Source: Terriglobia bacterium (GTDB lineage: Bacteria; Acidobacteriota; Terriglobia; Bryobacterales; Bryobacteraceae). From it: a DNA stretch of 64,000 nucleotides. A program made the position numbers and the translations under genes. Location of the stretch: positions 146,678-210,677 of the forward strand of contig JAIQFS010000003.1 in NCBI GenBank assembly GCA_020073145.1, in the 5' to 3' direction. Numbering within the stretch: position 1 is the first letter of the stretch; the number at the start of each line of letters is the position of its first letter. This document shows, one piece after another, positions 8,271-15,438 of the stretch. The notes beneath the pieces were generated by a model, which did no database searches, was not told the origin of the DNA, and saw only the letters and a program-made list of their open reading frames with translations.

Positions 8271-9758
8271 TCAGTGCGGGCGGACGCGCGCGTAGCGGGC
8301 CGCGGCGGCACTGTCGGGGTTCCATCGCGGGGCCTGCGGGTCTTCGGCTAGCATCCAGATGCCCCGCGCCACCGCCGCATCCACCTGGGCCATGTTCTGG
8401 TAGTCGAGTTTGGGCCACTCGTCGCCGGGCATATGATAGTCCGGAAACAGGTAGGTCACAGAAAGCGTCGTGCAGGGAATGCCCGCCTCGGCGAACGAGA
8501 GATTGTCGCTGTCGGCGAAGAAGGGATCGCTGTTCGTTTCGTCTTTGACCAGGCGGACGCCGGCTTCCTCCGCAGCTTGGCGGAAGGGGCCCATGAGGGT
8601 GGTGAAGTCGAAGCCGGTGGCGTTGAACTGGCGGAGGCGGGGGCCCTGCAGGTCGTCGGTGCGGCCCATTTGTTCGAGGTTGATGTCAGCAACCACGGCC
8701 TCCAGGGGAACAACCGGGTGCGCCACGAAGTAGCGCGAACCCGCCAGCCCGCGCTCCTCGCCGAAGAAGGTCACGAACAGGATGCTCCGCTTGGGTTTTT
8801 CGGGCAACGCGGCCAGGGCGTTGGCGATCTCGATCACGCTGGCGGCGCCGCTGGCGTCATCGTTGGCGCCGTTGAAGATGCGATCGGCCGCGCCCTCCGG
8901 CCCCACGCCAAGATGATCGTAGTGCGCGCTGATAACCAAAAAGCTCTCTTGCAGGGCCGGATCGCTGCCCGGGAGCCTTCCGACCACATTGCGGACCGCC
9001 GCCGGCGTCGCCGAAGGCTCTGGAATGCGCGCGGAGACCGTCATCATGAGCGGTCCCGGTTCGGCGGCGGCGATCGCAGCCCGCACCGCCGGATCGAACA
9101 CCCGGAGCGTGGGCGACCGGAGAGGCGCACCGGTCTCGCGCAACTGGGGCGGCGTCTCGCGCGCGCGATTGGTTCGCGGATCGAGCAGAACCAGCAGGGC
9201 GGGCTGCCCGGCTTCGGCGGCGGACCGCAGGCGGTTGAACTCGTCGGCGGCCTTCTGCCTCTCCGCGGAGCGCACCCGGGCCAAGTCGGGAACTTCGACA
9301 AACACGACTTTCCCGCCCAGCGCGCTGCCGAGCGAGGCGGCGTTGTCCGCGGTCAGCTTGACGGCGGCGGCGTGGGACAGATCCACGGCAGCGGGTTCGA
9401 CCACCGCCAGCGTGTTTCGAGCAGCCGGAAGCGCGGTTCCATTTTCGAGCGTCAGCTCCAGCCCATCGGACTTCGGCGTGACGAGCAAGTACCGCGCGGT
9501 CTGGAAGAAGCCGTCGTTGCCGGCCGGTTCGAGGCCCGCGCGCCGGAACTGGGCCGCGATGTATTCCGCCGCGATATCCAGGCCCCGCGACGGCGTGGCG
9601 CGACCTTCCAGGGCATCCGACGCCAGGAAGGAAACATCCGCCTTGAGGCTATTGGCGGCAAGCCCCGCTGTGATTCCGGGAAGAGTGGAGACACTCTGCG
9701 CCCGAGCGCTGACCGCAACCATCGCGCAAGCTCCCACCAGCCAGGGGATCCGATTCAT
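8271..9758 (-). CDS. Secreted M28 family zinc aminopeptidase
   Basis: 495 residues with a signal peptide (MNRIPWLVGACAMVAVSARAQ). A protease-associated (PA)-like insert occupies about 115-245, followed by the M28 peptidase core. Metal-binding motifs are all visible: SAHYDHLGVG (His), NGANDDASGA (bridging Asp), FFGEERGLAGS (catalytic Glu and ligand Glu), NLEQMGR, and the last His in DYHMPGDEW. The fold matches bacterial aminopeptidases of the Streptomyces/Vibrio leucine aminopeptidase group, so it probably trims N-terminal residues of peptides outside the cytoplasm. It is followed 10 bp upstream in the same direction by the scp operon, but secretion suggests an unrelated job. Confidence 0.93.
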   Translation of the reverse strand: MNRIPWLVGACAMVAVSARAQSVSTLPGITAGLAANSLKADVSFLASDALEGRATPSRGLDIAAEYIAAQFRRAGLEPAGNDGFFQTARYLLVTPKSDGLELTLENGTALPAARNTLAVVEPAAVDLSHAAAVKLTADNAASLGSALGGKVVFVEVPDLARVRSAERQKAADEFNRLRSAAEAGQPALLVLLDPRTNRARETPPQLRETGAPLRSPTLRVFDPAVRAAIAAAEPGPLMMTVSARIPEPSATPAAVRNVVGRLPGSDPALQESFLVISAHYDHLGVGPEGAADRIFNGANDDASGAASVIEIANALAALPEKPKRSILFVTFFGEERGLAGSRYFVAHPVVPLEAVVADINLEQMGRTDDLQGPRLRQFNATGFDFTTLMGPFRQAAEEAGVRLVKDETNSDPFFADSDNLSFAEAGIPCTTLSVTYLFPDYHMPGDEWPKLDYQNMAQVDAAVARGIWMLAEDPQAPRWNPDSAAAARYARVRPH

Positions 9759-9768
9759 TTCTGCTATC

Positions 9769-10170
9769 TTACGACGCGTGAGCCAGACGCCGGTGTTCTT
9801 TGAGGATGCAATGATCCATGATCACCCACAAGCCCGCCCCTTCGGCGCGCCGCGCGGCTTCTTCGTGGATTACGCCCTCCTGCATCCAGATGGCCTTGGC
9901 GCCCTTGCGGATGGCCGCTTCCACAATTTCCGGCACGAATTCGGAGCGGCGAAAGATGTCGACGATGTCGATGGGCTCCGGGACCGAATCCAGATCGGGA
10001 TAGCTCTTCTCCCCCAACACCTCGGTCTCTTGCGGATTCACCGGAATAATGCGGTATCCGGCGCGCTGCATGTACTCGGTGACCCCGTAGCTGGGGCGGT
10101 AGCGCTTGCTCGAAACGCCCACCACCGCAATCGTCCGTGCGGACTGCAGAATGTCGGAAATGTGTTTCAT
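9769..10170 (-). CDS. CoA-binding protein (YccU type)
   Basis: 133 residues forming a single Rossmann-like CoA_binding domain: N-terminal ARTIAVVGVSSKRYRPSYGV, GYRIIPVNPQETEVLGEKSYPDLDSVPEPIDIVDIFR, and GAKAIWMQEGVIHEEAARRAEGAGLWVIMDHCILKEH in the expected order. Length equals that of the E. coli YccU family. Related domains occur in succinyl-CoA ligase alpha chains and bind CoA; the stand-alone proteins have no firm function. The start overlaps the rluB stop by 4 nt, so it is the last gene of the scpA-scpB-rluB operon and probably translationally coupled. Confidence 0.9.
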   Translation of the reverse strand: MKHISDILQSARTIAVVGVSSKRYRPSYGVTEYMQRAGYRIIPVNPQETEVLGEKSYPDLDSVPEPIDIVDIFRRSEFVPEIVEAAIRKGAKAIWMQEGVIHEEAARRAEGAGLWVIMDHCILKEHRRLAHAS

Positions 10171-10925
10171 ACGGCTTGCTTCCGGACGGCAGCGGACTGC
10201 GGGGCGCGGCGGACGGCGCGTTGCAGCTTGCCCACCTCGTCCATGGTGAGGTGCCGGAACTGGCCCGGCTTAAGCGGCCCCAGGTCGAGCGGGCCGATGC
10301 GCACCCGCTTGAGTTTCTCGACGAGCCGTCCAAAATTCTTGAACATCAGGCGAATCTGGTTGTTGCGGCCTTCCACGAGGCGTACTTCATACCACGGGTT
10401 CTCGGCCGCATGGACCAGTTTCAGGCCGGCGGGCAAGGTGCGTTGGCCGGAAAGCGGGACGCCGCGGCGGAATTGCTCTTCCTGGTCGGAGGTCAGGGAG
10501 CCATTGACCTTGACCAGATAGGTCTTGGGCAGATGAGTGGCGGCCGACATGATGGCGTTGGCGATCTCGCCGTCGTTGGTGAGTAGCAGGAGACCTTCAC
10601 TGTGATAGTCGAGGCGGCCGACCGGATAGACCCGTTCCTTGACGCCGTGCAGCAAGTCCATCACGGTGGCGCGGTGCTGGGGATCGCTGACGGTGGTGAC
10701 GGTGTTGTTGGGCTTGTGCAGCGCCAGGTAGACCAGCCGTTTGGGGGCGCGCAGGAGGCGGCCGTCCACCCGGATGTGGTCGCTCGCCAAATCGGCTTTC
10801 GACCCGAGTTCGGTGACCACAGCGCCATTGACGGCCACGCGGCCCTCCAGAATCAACTTCTCGGCGTGGCGGCGGGAGGCGACTCCGGCCTGGGACAGGA
10901 TTTTTTGCAGCCGCTCGTCGGGCAT
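10167..10925 (-). CDS. rluB: 23S rRNA/tRNA pseudouridine synthase, RluB/RsuA family
   Basis: 252 residues: N-terminal S4 RNA-binding domain (MPDERLQKILSQAGVASRRHAEKLI, about 1-60) and the RsuA-type synthase domain with the catalytic Asp in VGRLDYHSEGLLLLTNDG (about 103-120) and later RNNQIRLMFKNFG. RluB converts U2605 in 23S rRNA to pseudouridine; in many genomes it sits directly after scpA-scpB, as here, which supports RluB over RsuA or RluE. Start at ATG 10925 shares one base with the scpB stop; the 3' end overlaps the CoA-binding gene by 4 nt. Coupled translation of the four genes is likely. Confidence 0.93.
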   Translation of the reverse strand: MPDERLQKILSQAGVASRRHAEKLILEGRVAVNGAVVTELGSKADLASDHIRVDGRLLRAPKRLVYLALHKPNNTVTTVSDPQHRATVMDLLHGVKERVYPVGRLDYHSEGLLLLTNDGEIANAIMSAATHLPKTYLVKVNGSLTSDQEEQFRRGVPLSGQRTLPAGLKLVHAAENPWYEVRLVEGRNNQIRLMFKNFGRLVEKLKRVRIGPLDLGPLKPGQFRHLTMDEVGKLQRAVRRAPQSAAVRKQAV

Positions 10926-11626
10926 TACGTCTCCTGGGCAGGGGCGGGCGCCTCGGCCTCGGATGGCTCGCTGGCCGCCGGCTCACTTTCAGCCGGTTCA
11001 CTCTCCGCCATCGCCATACGCCGGATTTCCTCGAATTCCTTGAGGGAGGGCAGCTCGCTGAGGTCCTTCAATCCGAACTGAACCAGAAAGTCCTTGGTGG
11101 TTTTGTACAGGATGGGCTTGCCGATGACGTCTTTGCGGCCGGCGGTGGCGATGAGCTTGCGGTCGAGCAGCGTCTTCAGTACGCCGGCGCCCTGGACGCC
11201 GCGGATTTCCAGAATTTCGGGGGCGGTGACGGGCTGTTTGTAGGCGATCACGGCCAGCGTCTCGAGCGCGGCCAGCGAGAGTTTCAGCGGCGATTTCAGG
11301 CTCTTGACGAAATTGCGGACGGCCTCATGATGCTCGGGCTTGGTAGCCATCTGATAGCCGCCGGCCACTTCGCGGATGGCGAGCCCATGCTCAGGTTTTT
11401 CAAATTCAGCCACCAGGGAATCGAGCGCGACCCGCACCCGCTGCGCGGGTTGCTGGAGCACAGCTGCCATCTGATCCAGGGTGAGGGGCTCTTCGGTCAC
11501 ATAGACCATGGCCTCGATGACCGCCTGGAGCTGCGCGTCTGCCATGGAGACGTGCTCGGGCGCCGCATCCAGCAATTCGTCCATCGACAAGACCGATTGA
11601 GGTTCCAATTCTTCCATGCCGTTCAA
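10925..11626 (-). CDS. scpB: Segregation and condensation protein B
   Basis: 233 residues. The two winged-helix domains of ScpB are recognisable: LQAVIEAMVYVTEEPLTLDQMAAVL near residue 33 and LKLSLAALETLAVIAYKQPVTAPEILEIRGVQ near 122, followed by LLDRKLIATAGRKDVIGKPILYKTTKDFLVQFGLKDLSELP, the standard ending of the core. The last about 35 residues are an Ala/Glu/Pro/Ser-rich low-complexity tail (ESEPAESEPAASEP) not needed for the fold. ScpB dimers bind ScpA and the SMC ATPase to form the condensin that organises chromosomes. It overlaps scpA by 4 nt. Confidence 0.96.
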   Translation of the reverse strand: MNGMEELEPQSVLSMDELLDAAPEHVSMADAQLQAVIEAMVYVTEEPLTLDQMAAVLQQPAQRVRVALDSLVAEFEKPEHGLAIREVAGGYQMATKPEHHEAVRNFVKSLKSPLKLSLAALETLAVIAYKQPVTAPEILEIRGVQGAGVLKTLLDRKLIATAGRKDVIGKPILYKTTKDFLVQFGLKDLSELPSLKEFEEIRRMAMAESEPAESEPAASEPSEAEAPAPAQET

Positions 11627-12405
11627 GCGTAATCTTTCTCGATCGCCGCCATGGGCTGATCGGAGGCAAACACGGAGTCAAAGCTGGCGTGGCGCTGCAG
11701 CGCGATCTCGCCGAACAGGTCCTTCTGGGCGACCACCACGGCCTGCATCCGCACCGCCTCGAGCACGGCCAGGAACAGGACAATCATGGCCCGGCGCGAG
11801 CGCTGCTGCTCGAAAATGCGGAGAATGAAGACGGGCTGATCGGGGCCGGCCTCGAGAAAACGATCGCGGAGGTAGCGGATCATGTCCGACACGGTGACGT
11901 CGGCCGCTTCCACCTCGTAGACCGGCCGGTTCTGGGCCCGTTCCAGGATTTCGCCGAAGGCCTTGACCAGATCGAAGAGGCTGACCGCCAAGCCTGGGTC
12001 TTCGTCGGCGCCAAAGGCCTTGGCCTGGGGATGGGACCAGACGTTCTCCTCGATCATCCGTTTCTGCTGCAGCATCTCGGCGGCGTTCTTGAATTTCTCG
12101 TGCTCCAGCAGGCGGTCGACCAGCTCCTGGCGCGGGTCGTCGCCGTCACCCTCTTTCTGCAGGGCCGGGTCCTGGGGCAGCAGCATCTTCGACTTGATGT
12201 GGATGAGGGTGGCCGCCATATAAACGAATTCGGCGCTGAGGTCGATATCCATCTCGCGCGCTTTGTCCATGAATTCGAGGTACTGCGACGTGATCGTGGC
12301 GATGGGAATGTCTTTAATGTCGATCTGCTGCTTGCGGATCAGATCCAGCAGCAGATCGAGGGGCCCCTCGTACTGTTCCAGGCGAAAATTCAGCGGCGCA
12401 GACAC
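11623..12405 (-). CDS. scpA: Segregation and condensation protein A (kleisin)
   Basis: 260 residues starting MSAPLNFRLEQYEGPLDLLLDLIRKQQIDIKDIPIA, the standard N-terminal SMC-neck-binding helix region of ScpA; ITSQYLEFMDKAREMDIDLSAEFVYMAATLIHIKSKMLLP follows. The C-terminal winged helix is seen in AMIVLFLAVLEAVRMQAVVVAQKDLFGEI. ScpA bridges the two SMC heads with ScpB. First gene of the scpA-scpB-rluB operon, divergent from the efflux operon across 203 bp. No smc gene lies in this window. Confidence 0.96.
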   Translation of the reverse strand: MSAPLNFRLEQYEGPLDLLLDLIRKQQIDIKDIPIATITSQYLEFMDKAREMDIDLSAEFVYMAATLIHIKSKMLLPQDPALQKEGDGDDPRQELVDRLLEHEKFKNAAEMLQQKRMIEENVWSHPQAKAFGADEDPGLAVSLFDLVKAFGEILERAQNRPVYEVEAADVTVSDMIRYLRDRFLEAGPDQPVFILRIFEQQRSRRAMIVLFLAVLEAVRMQAVVVAQKDLFGEIALQRHASFDSVFASDQPMAAIEKDYA

Positions 12406-12564
12406 GGTCTTTCAACGATAACACGGGGGCTCGAAGCCGTAGTAGACAGGGCTGAGGAGTTGGCGCTAAACTCTATGTTTACAGGTACTTAAAAAAATCG
12501 CCCCTTTTGCCGTGGGACCGCTAACCTTTAGAGCCCAAAAGGCGTCTTCTCTGTACTGATGTGG

Positions 12565-12583
12565 CCGGGTGATAGTGACCCGG
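12565..12583 (+). repeat. Small inverted repeat before the efflux operon
   Basis: CCGGGT-GATAGTG-ACCCGG, a perfect 6-bp stem with a 7-nt loop, lies 26 nt before the first adaptor gene and just ahead of its ribosome site (GGAAGGA). The 203-bp divergent region between scpA and this operon otherwise shows an A-rich stretch at about 12489-12496 but no promoter pair I would defend. It could be a repressor site or a leader hairpin. Confidence 0.3.
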
Positions 12584-12608
12584 ATCTAGGGCTGGAAGGA
12601 ACCGAAGA

Positions 12609-14027
12609 ATGTCATCGTTTTTTAGCAGTGCGCCAATCCCGAGCGAAGGGCCCCAGGGCCTACCGGCGGTTCCGCGAGGTCCCGGTCCGGCGATTGTGCC
12701 GCGCCCGGTGGAGCCGAAGCGGCCGCGCAAGATGGCTGGGATCCTGCTGGTCACGGTGTTGGTCGTGGCGGGCGGCTTGGCGTGGTACTGGAATACGCAG
12801 TCTAACGCGAAGGACACCACCGGCGGCCCGATCGCGGCGGTGCCGACCTTAGCTCTGGCGGCGGGAGACCTGCACGAGACGGTGCGCATCGCCGGCGTGG
12901 TATCGGCGGAACGGTTTGCGTCGATCATGGCGCCGCGCATCCAGGGAAACCGGGGCAATTACAACCGTGGCGGACAGGGCGGAAATGGTCCGAACGGGCA
13001 GAATAACGACTTCAATCTCACCGTGACCAACCTGGTTGCCGCGGGCGCCAACGTAAAATCCGGCGACGTGGTTACCGAGTTCGACCTGACCGCGCAGCAA
13101 CAGCGGCTGGACGATTACAAGGACAACGTGGTGCAACTGGAGGCGAATCTCGCCCGTCTCAAGGCGAACCTCGCCTATTCCAGGGAGTCTCTGGCGCAGC
13201 AGGTCCGCAGCGCCAAGGCGGACTGGGACAAGGCGAAGCTCGACCTGCAGACCGCGCCGATCCGCTCCCGAATCGATGCGGAAAAGTATCAGATCGCGGT
13301 AGATGAAGCCAAAGAGGCCTACGACGAACTGGTCAAGCAAGCCAAGTTGCAGGAGGTTGCGCAAACCTCCGAGATCAAGGTTCAGGAAATCAACCGGGAT
13401 CAATCGAAAATCGAGATGGACCGGGCAGCGGCCAATATCGAGCGGATGAAGATGAAGTCCCCCATCAACGGGATCGCGGTTCTGCAGACCCTCTTCCGCC
13501 AGGGCCAGATGGCGCAGGTTCGCGTCGGCGATCAGGTCAACCCGGGCCAGACCTTTCTTTCGATCGTCGACCCCAGCTCAATGGTGATCAATGCCATGGT
13601 GAACCAGGTGGAATCGGAGAAGCTCCGGTTAAGCCTGAAGGCCCATATCCGCCTGGATGCGTACCCGGATATCGAACTGCCGGGATCGATCATCGGAATT
13701 GGGGCCATGGCGACGACCAGCAATATTCGCGCCTCCTACATCAGTCAGATTCCGGTGCGCCTGAAAATCGATCAGAGCAAGATCGATTCCCGGATTATTC
13801 CGGATCTTACGGCCAGCGCGGAGATTGTGATCGATTCGGAAAGCAACACGATCATCGCTCCGCGAGAAGCGGTTTTTGACAACAGCGGCAAGCCGTATGT
13901 CTTCCTCCAGAGTCCGACGGGCTGGATTCGCAAACAGATTCAGCTGGGGCTGGAAAGCAACACAGCGGTGGCGGTGCGTTCGGGGCTGCAAAAAGGCGAT
14001 GTGATTGCGCTCCAGCGTCCCATGTAG
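12609..14027 (+). CDS. HlyD/MacA-type periplasmic adaptor protein (first of three)
   Basis: 472 residues. A cytoplasmic Pro-rich N-terminus precedes one transmembrane anchor (about residues 41-62, MAGILLVTVLVVAGGLAWYW). Then come a split lipoyl half-motif (GDLHETVRIAGVVSAE... VAAGANVKSGDVVTEFD), a long coiled-coil hairpin (about 160-280) and beta-barrel/C-terminal domains (NPGQTFLSIVDPSSMVINAMVNQVESEKL; APREAVFDNSGKPYVFL). An Asn/Gly-rich loop (GNRGNYNRGGQGGNGPNGQNN) interrupts the lipoyl part, which is unusual. Such adaptors connect an inner-membrane ABC or RND pump to TolC. First of three adaptor genes in one operon; start has AAGGA 8-12 nt before it. Confidence 0.9.
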   Translation: MSSFFSSAPIPSEGPQGLPAVPRGPGPAIVPRPVEPKRPRKMAGILLVTVLVVAGGLAWYWNTQSNAKDTTGGPIAAVPTLALAAGDLHETVRIAGVVSAERFASIMAPRIQGNRGNYNRGGQGGNGPNGQNNDFNLTVTNLVAAGANVKSGDVVTEFDLTAQQQRLDDYKDNVVQLEANLARLKANLAYSRESLAQQVRSAKADWDKAKLDLQTAPIRSRIDAEKYQIAVDEAKEAYDELVKQAKLQEVAQTSEIKVQEINRDQSKIEMDRAAANIERMKMKSPINGIAVLQTLFRQGQMAQVRVGDQVNPGQTFLSIVDPSSMVINAMVNQVESEKLRLSLKAHIRLDAYPDIELPGSIIGIGAMATTSNIRASYISQIPVRLKIDQSKIDSRIIPDLTASAEIVIDSESNTIIAPREAVFDNSGKPYVFLQSPTGWIRKQIQLGLESNTAVAVRSGLQKGDVIALQRPM

Positions 14028-14073
14028 GCGACGGAACGCCTTTCAGCTAAACCTCAAATAACGGTGCAGTAGT

Positions 14074-15405
14074 ATGCCATCAAAAGATCTGAAACCCAAA
14101 CAACGCTTAGGCCAAACTCATTACGTGCGCCGCAAGATTATCAACTGGAGCTTGGCGCTCTTGATCGGCGGAGGCGTCGTGTTCGCCGGTTACCGGTACA
14201 CCAACACCACCACCGTCGACGTTCCCGTGGTGCGGGTGCGGCGCGGGGATTTCATCATCAGCGTGCGCACCCGCGGAGAATTGGCGAGTTCCCATTCCAT
14301 CATCTTGAACGCGCCCCAGGTGCAAAATCTCCGTCTCGTGAAGCTGGCGCAATCGGGGAAGTTCATCCACAAAGGCGACTTGGTGGCGGAATTCGACTCA
14401 GCCCAGATCGAAAATGCCGTCATTCAGCGAACCACCAATGTCCGCTCCGCCGACAGCCAGATCCTGCAGATGAAGGCCAATCAGAAGATTGAAGACCAGG
14501 CCGATTCGATGAATCGGATGGCCAGCACCTACGACGTGGAGCGCGCCCGCCTGGACGCCAGCAAGGCCGCGGTCCTGTCGAAGATCGACGGGGAAAAGAA
14601 CGCGATCACGGTGACGGTCACGGAGGGGGCGCTGCAGCGGCTGAATTCCCAAATTGCAGCCCACAAGGCGGGCCAGGAAGCCGATCTCACCAAGCTCACC
14701 CAGAACAAGGACAAGGCCGTTCGCGACCTGACGCTGGCTCAGGACTACCTGACCAAGGTGGAGATCCGCGCCCCTCAGGACGGCATGGTGAACATTCTGC
14801 CCAACACCTTCGTCAACGGCCAGTTCGGGCAGACCCCTCCCGCGTATAAGGAGGGCGACGACGTTCGAACCGGCTCGCCGATCGCCGAAATTCCGGACCT
14901 GACCCAAATGTACGTCGATCTCAAGATGGATGAGGTGGACCGGGGGCGGCTCCGATTGGGCCAGACGGTTCGCGTGCGCATCGATGCCGTTCCCGACCGG
15001 GAATTCACGGCCGAGCTCAACTGGATCAGCCCGATCGCGGCGCTCTTGTTCAAAGGCATCAACGCCAGCGGCGGCCGGCCCAGCCCGAACACGGAAAAGA
15101 CCTTTCCGGCCCGCGCGCAGCTCAAGAACCTGGACCCGCGCTTGCGACCCGGGATGAGTTCGACGGCGGAGGTGATTATCGAGCGGGAGCCTTCCGCGCT
15201 TCTGATCCCGATCCGCGCCAGCTTCACTGAGAACGGCAAGCCCGCGGTCTACGTGCAGACCGGCGAGCAATTCCATCTGCGGTATATCCAGATTGGGAAG
15301 CGCAACGATGACGACCTGGTCGTGACTTCGGGGCTGAAGGAAGGCGACCTGGTGACCCTGGAGGATCCGATCGAGGCCGCCAAGAAGGCTAAGAAGAAAC
15401 TGTAG
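14074..15405 (+). CDS. HlyD/MacA-type periplasmic adaptor protein (second of three)
   Basis: 443 residues with an N-terminal anchor (about 27-47, IINWSLALLIGGGVVFAGYRY) and the same architecture as its neighbour. The lipoyl region contains VRRGDFIISVRTRGELAS and KSGKFIHKGDLVAEFDS-type text, followed by a coiled-coil hairpin (about 110-215), and ending with LIPIRASFTENGKPAVYVQTGEQF and GLKEGDLVTLEDP. Clearly paralogous to the third adaptor: both carry the signature GQTPP(A/D) and a following (E/D)GD motif after the coiled coil. Tandem adaptors may form hetero-oligomeric rings; that is inference. 46 bp after the first adaptor and 33 bp before the start chosen for the third. Confidence 0.9.
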   Translation: MPSKDLKPKQRLGQTHYVRRKIINWSLALLIGGGVVFAGYRYTNTTTVDVPVVRVRRGDFIISVRTRGELASSHSIILNAPQVQNLRLVKLAQSGKFIHKGDLVAEFDSAQIENAVIQRTTNVRSADSQILQMKANQKIEDQADSMNRMASTYDVERARLDASKAAVLSKIDGEKNAITVTVTEGALQRLNSQIAAHKAGQEADLTKLTQNKDKAVRDLTLAQDYLTKVEIRAPQDGMVNILPNTFVNGQFGQTPPAYKEGDDVRTGSPIAEIPDLTQMYVDLKMDEVDRGRLRLGQTVRVRIDAVPDREFTAELNWISPIAALLFKGINASGGRPSPNTEKTFPARAQLKNLDPRLRPGMSSTAEVIIEREPSALLIPIRASFTENGKPAVYVQTGEQFHLRYIQIGKRNDDDLVVTSGLKEGDLVTLEDPIEAAKKAKKKL

Positions 15406-15438
15406 TCGTTGAGGCGTGAGCAGGGACAATCGTTCTTC